DNA of 24,860 bases from Allomyces macrogynus ATCC 38327 (lineage: Eukaryota; Blastocladiomycota; Blastocladiomycetes; Blastocladiales; Blastocladiaceae): contig GG745329.1 of NCBI GenBank assembly GCA_000151295.1, positions 2,050,675 through 2,075,534 of the forward strand. The letters run 5' to 3'. The translations under genes and the position numbers were made by a program. Below the pieces are notes generated by a model. That model ran no database searches. It worked only from the letters and a program-made list of their open reading frames with translations, and was not told the DNA's origin. Numbering within the stretch: position 1 is the first letter of the stretch; the number at the start of each line of letters is the position of its first letter. Positions 1-9,259 of the stretch are shown piece after piece.

Positions 1-1764
1 GATCACCCGCCTACCCGGGCCCGCCAAACCTCGCCGCACTGAGCGGTCTGCCCGCGCTCGGCGGCACGCTCACGGCGCCTCCCTCCTACCCGGGCCCGGC
101 GGTCGGCCCCATCCCCGTCTATGCCGTCCCGGGCTACTCGCCGCTCGGCCCCAACGGCCCACCGCCGCCGGGTATGTTTGGCAACGACACCAAGTCGGCC
201 ATGGCCCTTGGGCTTGGCCCGGCGTCGTTGTCGAACGGATCTGGATCGGCCGGCGGCGGGCTTGGCGCGTCGTCGAACGGGTCCTCGCCGTGGTCACTCG
301 GCACCCCGTCCTCGGGCAACGCCTCGTCCGACCCGGCACCGATGGGCGGCGGCAACCTGATGCTCAGTGCGCCCAAAAAGAAGCGCCGCAACTTCAAGAA
401 CCTGAACCTACCCTCTGAACCGACCGGCGCGATCCCGGCGCCGAAACGCACCGCCGACTCGGAAACGCTCGCGCAGTCGATTGCCGACATTGCCACGCAG
501 CAGGACCTGGTCAAAGGCGACCTGCACGCGTCCGACTTTGACGATCTCGCCGACCTCGGGCATGGCAACGGCGGCGCCGTCAAGAAAGTGATTCATCGGC
601 CAACGGGCCGGGTCATGGCGCGCAAGACGCTCTTTATTGACCGCACCGCGGGCAACGTGCTCGAGGCCGAGGCCGAGCGGCTGAAAAAGCAGGTCGTGCT
701 GGAATTGCAGATTTTGCACCAGTGCCATTCGCCGTATATTGTCACGTTCTATGGCGCGTTTGTGCACCAGGGCGAAATTTTCATTTGCATGGAGCACATG
801 GACCTCGGGTCGCTGGATCATCTGTACCGCAAGCTCGGGCATATCGAAGAGCCAGCGCTCGGCAAGATTACGGTAGATGTGCTCGAGGGGCTGATTTACC
901 TCTACTTGCAGCACCGGATTGTGCATCGCGGTACGCTCTCGGTGCTGTTTTTGTCTGTTGGTGCTATTCGCTCACCCAATTTGTGTCGCTAGACGTCAAG
1001 CCCAACAACATTCTCGTCAACAGTACGTCCACGCCCTCGATCGCTTCTCGCGCACTCTCGTCTGATCGTTGCTCTCTCGCTTCTAGCCGCGGGCGAGGTC
1101 AAGCTGTGCGATTTCGGTGTCTCGGGCGAGGCCATCAACTCGCTCGTCAAGACCTTTGTCGGCACCTCGCAGTACATGTCGCCCGAGCGGATTCTTGGGC
1201 TCGAGTATTCGGTCACGGCCGACGTGTACGCTTTTTTTTCCTTCACTCTTCCGTTTCTTCTTCTTCTTCTTGCTGACCCTGGACATCATCCCGTGTATGT
1301 AGGTGGGCCCTTGGCATCTCGCGTACGTCCTTGCTCAGCTCACTGCACCGAGTCCATCCGATCAATCCCCGAAAGCTGACGCTTTTCTCCGCACTCTAGT
1401 CATGGAACTCGCCCTGGGCCGGTTCCCGTTCCCGCCCGAGGCCGAAGACGTGTCGAAGCTCTCGGTCGTCGACATGCTCCAGTTTATCGTCAACGAAGAC
1501 ATTCCGCCGCTCTCGACCGACCACTTCACGCCGCCGTTTGTCGACTTTGTCTCGGCATGCCTCATCAAGGACGCGCGCAAGCGGCCCACGCCGTCGCAGC
1601 TGAACGTACGTGTATCGCCACCTACGAAAAGGTGGGGAGGCCCCGTGTACTGACCCCCCTGCCCCGCCGTGTGGTAGCAACATAAATTTGTCGAGTTTTC
1701 GCGCGTCAACCACTTTGATATGGCCGAGTGGGGCCAGAGCGTCAAGTTCCGGCTCGGCAAGTAG
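1..1764 (+). CDS. MEK/Ste7-type MAP kinase kinase, 5' end outside window
   Basis: This is a dual-specificity kinase (MAP2K) that would phosphorylate a MAPK in a cytoplasmic cascade. Exons: <3-930, 993-1022, 1087-1225, 1303-1322, 1400-1605 and 1678-1764, giving 469 in-window residues in one frame. The first 170 or so residues are Pro/Gly/Ser-rich, and the frame is open to the window edge, so the true start lies upstream. The kinase domain shows a glycine loop (GHGNGGAV), the beta-3 lysine (VMARK), the catalytic HRDVKPNN (split by the first intron), DFGVSG, an activation segment with MEK-type phosphosites ([11 protein letters not shown], then MSPERI) and DVWALGIS. It ends in a short tail (FRLGK). 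About nine extra residues sit between beta-3 and helix C compared with animal MEK1, and the MEK1 proline-rich insert is missing. The MEK/Ste7 class is clear; which fungal pathway it serves is not, so no symbol is given. Confidence 0.93.
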
Positions 1765-2184
1765 ACTCGCTCAAACGAATTGCTCGCCCGCGTGCTCTGT
1801 CGTGCTCCGTCCGGAGTTGGTCGTGCTCATATTTTTTCTGCTCGCATTGTTCCTGTTCGCATATTTTTTTACCCCTTTTCCCCATCAAGACAGACCCCCC
1901 GCGCACATTTTCTTTTTGGCTTGCCAATTGTCCTGTACCATCATCATTTTTTTTTTGTTTTGGCTTGAGAATATGTATGTATGTAGAGAGGTACACGGTC
2001 GTGGTGTTCTTGTGAACTTTGTGGAGTGGGGGCCGCGTGCATCGCTCAGCTCGTTGGTGATTGAGAGTCTTCGGTGTCCCTGCATGCAACGCGATTCAAA
2101 CGGCAGCCTCTGACGCTTGCGAAACCACGACGCGAAGGATCCCCAAAACTGACATGCCTCTTTTTACCGATTCCCAGCCCTTTC
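1765..2184. other. Convergent intergenic region, MAP2K and VPS39 3' flanks
   Basis: This 420-bp gap lies between two stop codons facing each other. It is richer in T and pyrimidine than its surroundings, with several T runs between about 1830 and 1960, as expected for 3' untranslated and polyadenylation sequence. I see no convincing gene, tRNA or repeat in it. Confidence 0.6.
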
Positions 2185-5100
2185 TCACCTCGACAGCGCA
2201 CGCATGGCGCCACCACCCGGTGTCGGTGTCGGCGGCGCCACGGTCGTGCGGCACCCGAAATGCACAACGACCGGCCGGTTCCACCACGTCGAGCACGCAC
2301 TACGGATCCGTCGGTCGATTCGATGGTCAGTCTACGCGATCCTCGCCTTGCCTCCCTCCCTCCCTCCTCCTCCTCCTCCAAAGGCGCGACCACGTACCTA
2401 TTCCCAATCTTCTTCCCGCACGCCGGACACAGCGACCGCTCCCCGACCGCGACACTGCCCGCGCGCATCGCCTCGACGCGTACGAGCGCCAGGTGGTGTT
2501 CGCGCCGCGCGAGATCCTTGACGACCGCGGTACTGTGTGCCTGCGCGGCGAGTCGCGCGGCGGCGCGCGCGATCAGGTCTGCGACTCTTGCGGCAGGTAA
2601 GTCGTCGGGGATGGCGAAGAGGATCACGGCCATGTCAAGGTGGTCGAGGTACTTGTCGAGCATGGCGAGGACCGCGGTGGTGGGAGTGCCGGCGGCGACG
2701 CAGTGCCGGACGAGGTCGTCGTGGAAGGCGTTGACGCGTTCGACGACGCTACGCGCGACAGAGGACTGGGTCAGTTGTGGAAGTGCGAGGAGATGAGGGC
2801 AAGGGAGGAGCGTACGCCTGAGCGCGTTGCACGTCGTGCAGCGTCCCGACGAGCAAATCGAGTACGCGGTCGTACTGCCCGAGCCGCTCGCACAGCACCA
2901 GCTTCTCTTCGTGGTACCCGTTCTGCGGCAACATGGCGAGCGCCGTCGCCGCCCCGTACGCCTGCGACTCGCGCAAGAACCGCAGCAGCCTCGCATGGAG
3001 TCCCGCCAGCGCCGCCGACTCCTCGCTCGGACTCGCGGGCGCCGGCGTTCCCGCGGCCACGTCCTGGTCCGTCCCACCATTCCGCACCGGCACCACCTCG
3101 CTCGTATCCTCGTCGTGGTCGGCGCGCGCCTCCTCGATCATTTCCACGAGGTTGCGAATGTATTGTTCGTGGATATACGGCGCCTGGTGTTTTTGCTCGA
3201 CGATCATGAATTCGAGGTAGTCGATCAGGTGCACGGGCGCGAGCGACGTCAGGAACGTGATGATCTCGCCCGAGTCGAGCCGCGTTTGCTTGACGTAGTC
3301 GAGCGCGAGCGCCGCGTCCGCTTGGAAAACCCACCCGAGGTACCGCCAGATCAAGGCGTGGTGGTCCGGCTGCGCCTCGAGTTTGGTCAGGTACGCGATC
3401 AGTGGGCCGCACCGGTCGGCGGCGTCGGTCGCGCTGCTGGCTTGTCTACATGTCGGCGGAGTGTGGGTGAGTGAAGATGGATGGGATGACAAGGCGGGGC
3501 ATAGTGCGTACTGCATCAAAAAATCGAGTGCGCGCTCGTGCAGCCCTTTGGCAAACATGAAGTCGATCAGCTCCGAGTATTTCTACAATCACCGAACCCG
3601 ATCGGGCCAGTCAGTCATCTCTACCTCGGGCGACACGCACCCTACCCCGTGCATCACGGCAACACCAAGCGTACATGGTACTCGGTCAAAATCGCGACCG
3701 TCGACTCGACATCACAGTAATTGCGCACGCGCAGTAGGGACCCCAACATTGAATCCGACCGGTCGTGCAAGTACAGCCGGAGCAGAGCCGTATCCACGAC
3801 GACCGACTGCTTATCGACCTCGTCGGGCGTCAACTCATTGCTCATGCGCGCCACATAGTCGCGCGCGACCGACGACAGCGACGACGTCGACGCCAGGATA
3901 CTCCCCGGCCCGGCCGTCGGCATCCGCCCGCCCACCACACTGCCGAGCAACGACCCGCCCGCGGCACCGCCCAAAACACTCTGTGCCCCACCACCCGTCG
4001 CGCCGCCACTCGCTGCCGCCGCGCGCAGCCGGTTCAGGATCGACCGGCGTTCCGTCAAAAACCGCGCGAGCGCGCGCCGCGCCTCGGGGATTTCCGCGGG
4101 GGTCTTGGCCGCGCCGGGACGACGCGGTAAGGGAGGCGACGACGACGCGGTCGCGAGCGTGAACGGGAAGTACTGCAGGACCGCGTCGGGTGGGGCACAC
4201 AGGTCGCGGAAGACGGCCATGGCGTCTTCGAATTTGCCCTTGGCAAAAACGCGATGCGCGTAGGCGAGCTGCACCGACCGCACGTGCGCAATTTTCTCTT
4301 CCACGGCGAGGTCCGACGCTTCCACGATCGCGACCGCGGGTTCGAATTGCGCGTCGGCGATGAGCCGGTCGACGAGCGCCTCGATCGGGATCATATCGAG
4401 TTGCCACAGTTTGGTCCCGTTGGTCGCGAACAGTGCGCGGTCAACGCAGATGAGCGACGTCACGGAGGGAGCGAGGTCGATGGTCTGCACGAGTTTCTGG
4501 CCGACCTTGATCTGCACAGATCTCTGGCCGACGAGGCCCACCAGGTACGGGCCGCACCGGACGAGGTCGTCGAGAACCGTCGTCCAGTCCATGCGCACGC
4601 GGCCAGTCGCGTCGTCCATGCGCAACACGTTGGCGTTGCTGAACGCGACCAGTTCGTGCGCGCGCGCAAACACTTTGGTCTGCGGCGTCGACGAGAGCAT
4701 GAGCGAGAAGGAGGTTGGCGACCAGACGAGCACCGAGACGAGTTCGCCCGTGGCGAGCGTTAGGATCGAGATTTCCTTGGACGACGCGATCGCAAGGGAT
4801 TGCGCCTCTTCGGTCAGGAAGCAGATTGACCGCGCGTTGATGGGCAGCGGGTACTCTTTCTGGCGAATGCGAACAGGGTATATCAGTCACGGAAGAAGGT
4901 TCGAATGCGATGACATGAACGCACCCGCTCCACAATCGCCAGCTGCTCATCGAGCTCGAGGAGCAGGACGCGTTTCGGGTACCCCAGTGCGACCAGAAAC
5001 GTGGGCGTATCCGGTGCCGAAAACACATCAAACGACATGGGCGCCCTGGCATCGGCCAGGACGTGCACTTGCTCGAGCGTGCTTAGCCTGAATATGTGCG

Positions 5101-5532
5101 GCGTGCTGTCTGGTACCGCGGCTGGTCAACCGCACCGTCCACCGTCCCCAACATAACACCGCAGTCGAGCGTACCGGACAAGAGCAACATCGCGTCGTGG
5201 TTGTCGGCAAGAGCGAGGTCGTCAATGGCACGCTTGGCCACGCCCGGCGTATGGCTGACCAGCACACACCGGTCACCTTTGGCAGATGACGCGGCCGACG
5301 CGACCGACGCGACCGACGGCGACTTGGGCATGCTCTCGATGGTCGACGAAGACGTGCGCCGTGGACTGCTGCCGGGTTGCAAGTGGTACAGCGCGACATC
5401 GCCCTGCGCGGTGCCAAGATAGAGCCGCGTGCCATCGGCCGTCCCGCACAGTGCCGTGATGGGCGCATTCTTTGGACCTGAATCGAGTAGAGTCGTGCGG
5501 TCAAAGGCACGGAACGTGACGGACGCGGCCAT
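2185..5532 (-). CDS. VPS39: VPS39/VAM6, HOPS vacuolar tethering subunit
   Basis: Subunit of the HOPS complex, which tethers late endosomes and vacuoles through Rab7/Ypt7. Exons in transcription order: 5532-5175, 5121-4925, 4859-3675, 3582-3512, 3445-2816, 2748-2398 and 2299-2185; all phases agree and the product is 968 aa. Residues 1 to about 290 form the CNH beta-propeller. Residues about 560-610 match the Vps39_1 segment (LLRLYLHD, then HKYSELIDFMFAKGLHERAL). The middle is clathrin-heavy-chain-like helical repeat. The C terminus is the Vps39_2 zinc element: CPACGKKIGNSA (about 921-932), then VVVHFGC in the last exon. That second half appears only if the last intron ends at 2300 rather than at a closer TAG at 2332. 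The intron 3446-3511 is 66 nt with no in-frame stop, so its retention would add 22 residues. The close match to human VPS39 along the whole length makes the call firm. Confidence 0.94.
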
Positions 5533-5950
5533 GATCGCGGCTGGAGGTGGACGGGACGCGTTGGATCAGGTGCGACGGGGTTCGAGCTGGTAGGTTGGGC
5601 AACTGGGCTTGGAGCTGGTCGGCAATGGTGTTTCGAGCTCGTCTGGAACCAATTGCAGCGAGTTGTCTTGTGGGTGCTGGGGTGCGAGGTCTGGAATGAT
5701 GGTGGCGCGAATGGTCGAGGACCGGAGGTTGTGGTCGTGCGTTTTCACAATCCCATCCATGTCCCTCGACCCTCGACCCGCACATGAACGACGAGCGGAC
5801 GGCCTGCTCGACATGAGCCCCCCCCCCCCCCCCCCCGTCCTGCGCGAGCTCATGGGTTCCCCTGTCCAGATGTCCTCTCTCAAGCCGCCTTCGCACTGTC
5901 CACCCGGCCACGACTCGCACTCGGCCCACCATGTCCACCAAAAACACCAT
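5533..5950. promoter_or_regulatory. Intergenic: NOSIP 3' flank and VPS39 5' flank
   Basis: This 418-bp spacer sits between two minus-strand genes and must hold the VPS39 promoter and the NOSIP 3' end. I see no TATA element. Apart from a 19-nt C run (5818-5836) nothing stands out. Open frames here look like by-products of high GC rather than genes. Confidence 0.5.
5818..5836 (+). repeat. Mononucleotide C run, 19 nt
   Basis: An uninterrupted run of 19 C lies between NOSIP and VPS39, noncoding in the proposed annotation. On the transcribed (minus) strand it is a G run. Runs of this length are slippage-prone and the exact count may be unreliable in the assembly. Confidence 0.9.
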
Positions 5951-7082
5951 TTATCCCTGGAACGCGTGATCGTACCGCTTGGCCTCGACGGGCCCCGCCG
6001 AGCTGAACCCCGTCCCCTCAGTGGGCAGCGGCACGATCTCCTTGGCGCGGCACTTGGCATCGCACACGTTGCACCGCCCACTGCTCTTGACAAACTGCGT
6101 CGCGCACGTACCACACAGGACATGGCCGCACGTCTTGAGCACGGACATCTTGACGCCATTGGTCAGCTGCTTTTTGCACGACGGGCACATGGATTTTTTG
6201 GTCGTCTTGTCCTTGGTGAACTTGACGGGGAAGAGCTTCTTGGCGCTACAGGATGCGGGCGAACGGGAGTGAGTTTGAGCGACAACGGGGTCCGTTCCGT
6301 TTTCTTGACGAGGCCAGCACGAACCTGACGAGCGGGTGCGGCGTGTTCGACAGACACATAACCTCCTTCTTGGTCTGCTCGGGCACGTCGGGTCCGTCCT
6401 TTTCGACCGACGGCGCCAGTGATGGCTACGCGAGGCAAAGTGAGGAGCACGATCACTTGAGCACCTGCAACATCTCGAAAGAAGACGCGACCACAGCGTA
6501 CAATCCAAAACGACGGCAAATCGGGCCTCTTGGCTCCTGCCGCCGCACTGCTGTCGCTCACCGTCGCGTCGGCGTCGTTACCTGTGACCGAAATGGCCGC
6601 CTGCGCTTGCGCCAGCTGGTTCTGTGCCTGCTGCTCCTTCTCGGCGCGCGCATTTTCCTCTTCCTTGCTGCGCGCCTGCGCAACGAGCTTGGCGTGCGCC
6701 TGGATCTCCTTCTTTTGCGTGAGGATACTCTCGTAGATGCATTCCTTGCAGCAAATGTGGCCCTCTGGGCTGATCGGTTGGAGGGTCAGCGACCGACCAC
6801 GTTCGAGTTGGGACAGGAGCATGGCGTGGATGCGTACCACGACATGGGGTCGACGGCAGTTTGCAGGCACAGGAAACAGTCGTCAAGGTTGCGCTTCGAG
6901 TCCTTGCCGAGCCGTTGCTGAACAGGGAGGCGACGTTGGCGTCGCGTGGTCAATTTAGGTCACGATCGGGCGTTGTCTTGGTTCGTTCGAGGTGGCACCT
7001 TTTGCGTGCCGTAGCTGAGCCTGCTGCGCTCGGCGTAGGTGAAGACAGCCGAGGCTGTGTTGTTCTTGGAGTGCCGCGGCAT
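5951..7082 (-). CDS. NOSIP: NOSIP-like U-box/RING E3 ubiquitin ligase, spliceosome-associated family
   Basis: Homologue of nitric oxide synthase-interacting protein, a nuclear U-box-type ubiquitin ligase family also found with spliceosomes. Exons: 7082-6999, 6917-6838, 6769-6502, 6425-6325 and 6245-5951; the product is 275 aa (human about 300). The N terminus carries the family signature (MPRHSKNNTASAVFTYAE, then YGTQK). Next come the first U-box half (DDCFLCLQ, PEGHICCKECIYESIL), a charged Gln/Glu/Ala coiled coil, the conserved LPSFWIPSL junction (split by an intron), and a C-terminal domain ending in GTGFSSAG. That last domain keeps full zinc ligands: CPSC, CGHVLCGTC, CNVC. The first intron has a weak donor (GTGCCA), but the joined reading (GTQK/QRLGKDS) matches the family. 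It is divergent from MORN3-like. NOS binding is an animal property and should not be assumed here. Confidence 0.92.
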
Positions 7083-7462
7083 GGTGCTGGCCGGTAATGA
7101 TTGGGTGGGCGGACAATCTGGCTGGTCCAGTTGGCGCTGGACGGTGGTGAAGTTGCGGCTGGTCGCGTCCGAGAACGGGCACTTGCGGATAATTGCTGGT
7201 ACTGGGGTGCGTGCAGCTCCTGGCGGGTGTTCCCAAATGATGAGCCGGTCGACGGCGTCGTCGTGAACGGGAACGGGAACGGCGAGCGAGTGAGGAGTGC
7301 AGCAGGACCGACAGTGAGAAACGAGTGCAGCGTCATTTCGGCGTGACTGGCGCCTGACCGCGAAGACGTCTCGCACGCCCAACCGCTTTGTCCCCGTCCC
7401 GCATCGCGCGCGACCGCGACTGGAGCGGTATCCTCCCTCCGTGCCTCTGGTCGCGTGCGCTT

Positions 7463-7477
7463 GCAGGGTGAAACCCT
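7463..7477 (+). repeat. Left arm of 15-nt inverted repeat, dyad AGGGT-N3-ACCCT
   Basis: The sequence GCAGGGTGAAACCCT is the exact reverse complement of 7795-7809 (AGGGTTTCACCCTGC). The core AGGGT-N3-ACCCT is a dyad by itself, as expected for a dimeric DNA-binding protein. Its role is inferred only from position. Confidence 0.7.
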
Positions 7478-7794
7478 AGCCGTGTTCACGACGACGACGC
7501 GCGAGATGCGCACCACCAGAACCACCCACACGGCATACTGGCCGCCAACTACCCCGCCACGCGGCTACGCCGCCCACCCGTCCCGCCGGTAGCGCTGTGG
7601 GGGCAGTTGGTTTGGATCGGGCAAGGAGAAAGGCAGCAAGGTGCTGAGCGCGAGAGGAAGTGAGTCAGGTGTATGACTCGTGACCTGCACGCTGTCTTGC
7701 TGTCTCGCGGGGACAGACAGACGGACAACAGACAAGGGGGGTTCCCGCCGCCCTGGCAAATAAAAACAAATTTTCGTTCAGAACACTACACGTC

Positions 7795-7809
7795 AGGGTT
7801 TCACCCTGC
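7795..7809 (-). repeat. Right arm of 15-nt inverted repeat, dyad AGGGT-N3-ACCCT
   Basis: Exact reverse complement of 7463-7477, 317 nt away and 111 nt upstream of the MORN3-like start codon. With the left arm it forms two copies of one palindromic word in the shared NOSIP/MORN3 region. Confidence 0.7.
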
Positions 7810-7919
7810 ACCGATCGGAGGCTGCGACGAGCACGCACGGCCATCCAGACGACACCAGCGCAACTGTTTGCAATAGATACCTCGACCCTGCTCTTCCCCG
7901 CGACTTCCCCTGCGCCGCG

Positions 7920-9102
7920 ATGCCGCCCATTTCCAAGGTCACAAGCGGCAACAGCTCCTCGGCCGCCATGAACTGGCACGACAAGGACGAAAAAAGCAAG
8001 AAAAAGGGCCTGCACGCCACCGTCTATCTGACCAACGGCGACACCTACACGGGCGAATGGCACAATAACCTGCGACACGGTCCGTCATCGACTCACCTGC
8101 AGTGCCGCGTTCCTCCTCGCTCAAGCTGATCCCCCGCGATCGCGACCGTTCCTAGGCCGCGGCGTCCAAGTTTACAAGAAGCGGTCGCAAGTCTACGAGG
8201 GCCAATGGATCAACGACCGGCGCGGCGGGTTCGGCACGCTCTCTGTCCCTTCTCACTCGGCCGGAAGTCCCGTCCGCTCTGATCCAGAACCGGGCACGGC
8301 GCGCGACGCTCTGCGCACGAATCATCCAAAACCGCACCTGCAGCTCAACGAGGCCGCGGGCCTGCACGGCCCGCTGGTCAAGATTTACGCAGGCGACTGG
8401 CAGGACGACGAGCGGCACGGGGTTGGGACCGCGTATTACCCGGACGGCGCGCGGTACGAGGGCCAGTGGGTCGGCGGAATGCGGTGCGGGTGGGGGACGA
8501 TGCACTATGCCGATGGCGCGCGGTACGACGGTGAGTGGCGCCAGGATAAGCGGCACGGGCAGGGGATTCTGTTGCTAGGTGCGTTCGTTGGGTCGCAGTG
8601 TGAGGACAACGCTCCTGATGTGGCCAGCGACTGATGTTAGCGTATCCATCCATGCGCGCTAGCCAACCACGACCGTTTCGAGGGCATCTTTGTCAACGAC
8701 ATGAAAGAGGGTCCCGGCAAGTTCTTCTACAAGCAGCGGCACCAGGTCTACGAGGGCGAGTGGAGCGCCGACATGCCCAAGTGCGGCACGATTCGTGACA
8801 TTGAGCCGCGCGGCAACGCGGGACGCGCCGCTGGACCGGCACCATCGGGCAACAAGTGCAGGCTCCCCACGGTATGCTCTTTCTCGGCGAACTTCCTGTC
8901 GCCTGTCCACTGCTTGACCTCGGTCGGTCCCCCGTAGCTGGAGCTCGCCGACCCCGACGACGTCCTCGCGACTCGTCGGCAGGAAATCATGCAGGAGCGT
9001 ATCGAGCGGCTGCTGCTCGCGGCTGACCACCCGGCCGGTGGGATTGGGACCGCGCTCGCGGACGAGGGCGACGGATACTATCGCCCGGGCGCGACACACT
9101 GA
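7920..9102 (+). CDS. MORN3: MORN3-like MORN-repeat protein, probable flagellar/axonemal
   Basis: Exons: 7920-8079, 8156-8578, 8663-8871 and 8938-9102; the product is 318 aa (human MORN3 is 240). MORN repeats run from about residue 40 to 250: NGDTYTGEW, SQVYEGQW, KIYAGDW, GARYEGQW, GARYDGEW, HDRFEGIF and HQVYEGEW. The order, the early lysine-rich start, the MPKCGT motif after the last repeat and the following LADPDDVL all match animal MORN3 (MAKCGT, LDPDGVL), so this is more than a generic MORN protein. An insertion of about 40 residues separates repeats 2 and 3. In animals MORN3 is linked to sperm and flagella. Next to IFT46, a flagellar role is likely but inferred. The first donor (GTCCGT) is atypical yet gives the right frame. 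The start is the first in-frame ATG and matches the MORN3 N terminus in spacing. Confidence 0.9.
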
Positions 9103-9259
9103 AGAGAGGGACTGAGGACGTTGGAGCGGGGGGAAGGGACGAATACATTTAGTGCCCGGGACACGTGACCGCGGTCGGTCGCTCGCAGAACCGTCGACTG
9201 ATGTCGCCTTCCACTTGCAACCAACTCCTAGCCCCGCAAACATCTCCACCACCAGCATC
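9103..9259 (+). promoter_or_regulatory. IFT46 upstream region with CACGTG and palindromic GACCGCGGTC
   Basis: This 157-bp spacer between the MORN3-like stop and the IFT46 start contains the E-box core CACGTG (9162-9167), overlapping a perfect 10-nt palindrome GACCGCGGTC (9167-9176) about 85 bp before the ATG. These are plausible bHLH and Zn-cluster type sites. No RFX-type X-box, the usual ciliary gene element in animals, is visible. Confidence 0.4.

Larger units (their letters stand above)
7083..7919. promoter_or_regulatory. Divergent promoter region between NOSIP and MORN3-like
   Basis: This 837-bp region separates two outward-reading genes and must hold both promoters. I see no coding frame with family similarity. 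Its main feature is a perfect 15-nt inverted repeat with arms at 7463-7477 and 7795-7809; each arm is itself an AGGGT-N3-ACCCT dyad. An A-rich patch (about 7758-7772) lies some 150 bp upstream of the MORN3 start and could act as a loose TATA or nucleosome-depleted element. Confidence 0.5.

Noticed and set aside
2061..2796. Long plus-strand open frames over the VPS39 3' half
   Set aside because: Antisense by-products of high GC; the minus strand carries the homologous protein with consistent exons.
4340..4910. GGTTCGAA-like words resembling tRNA B boxes (near 4341 and 4898)
   Set aside because: They sit in the VPS39 coding sequence or an intron, and no matching A box or cloverleaf arms are present.
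5088..5116. An ultra-short 29-nt intron in VPS39 (GTACCA to TTCAG)
   Set aside because: It keeps frame, but a 53-nt intron (5122-5174) with the common GTACGC donor gives HIFRLSTLEQVHVLADARAP, which aligns better with human VPS39.
5609..6328. Plus-strand open frame of 239 codons over NOSIP and its 3' flank
   Set aside because: Low-complexity, runs through the C tract and antisense to conserved NOSIP exons.
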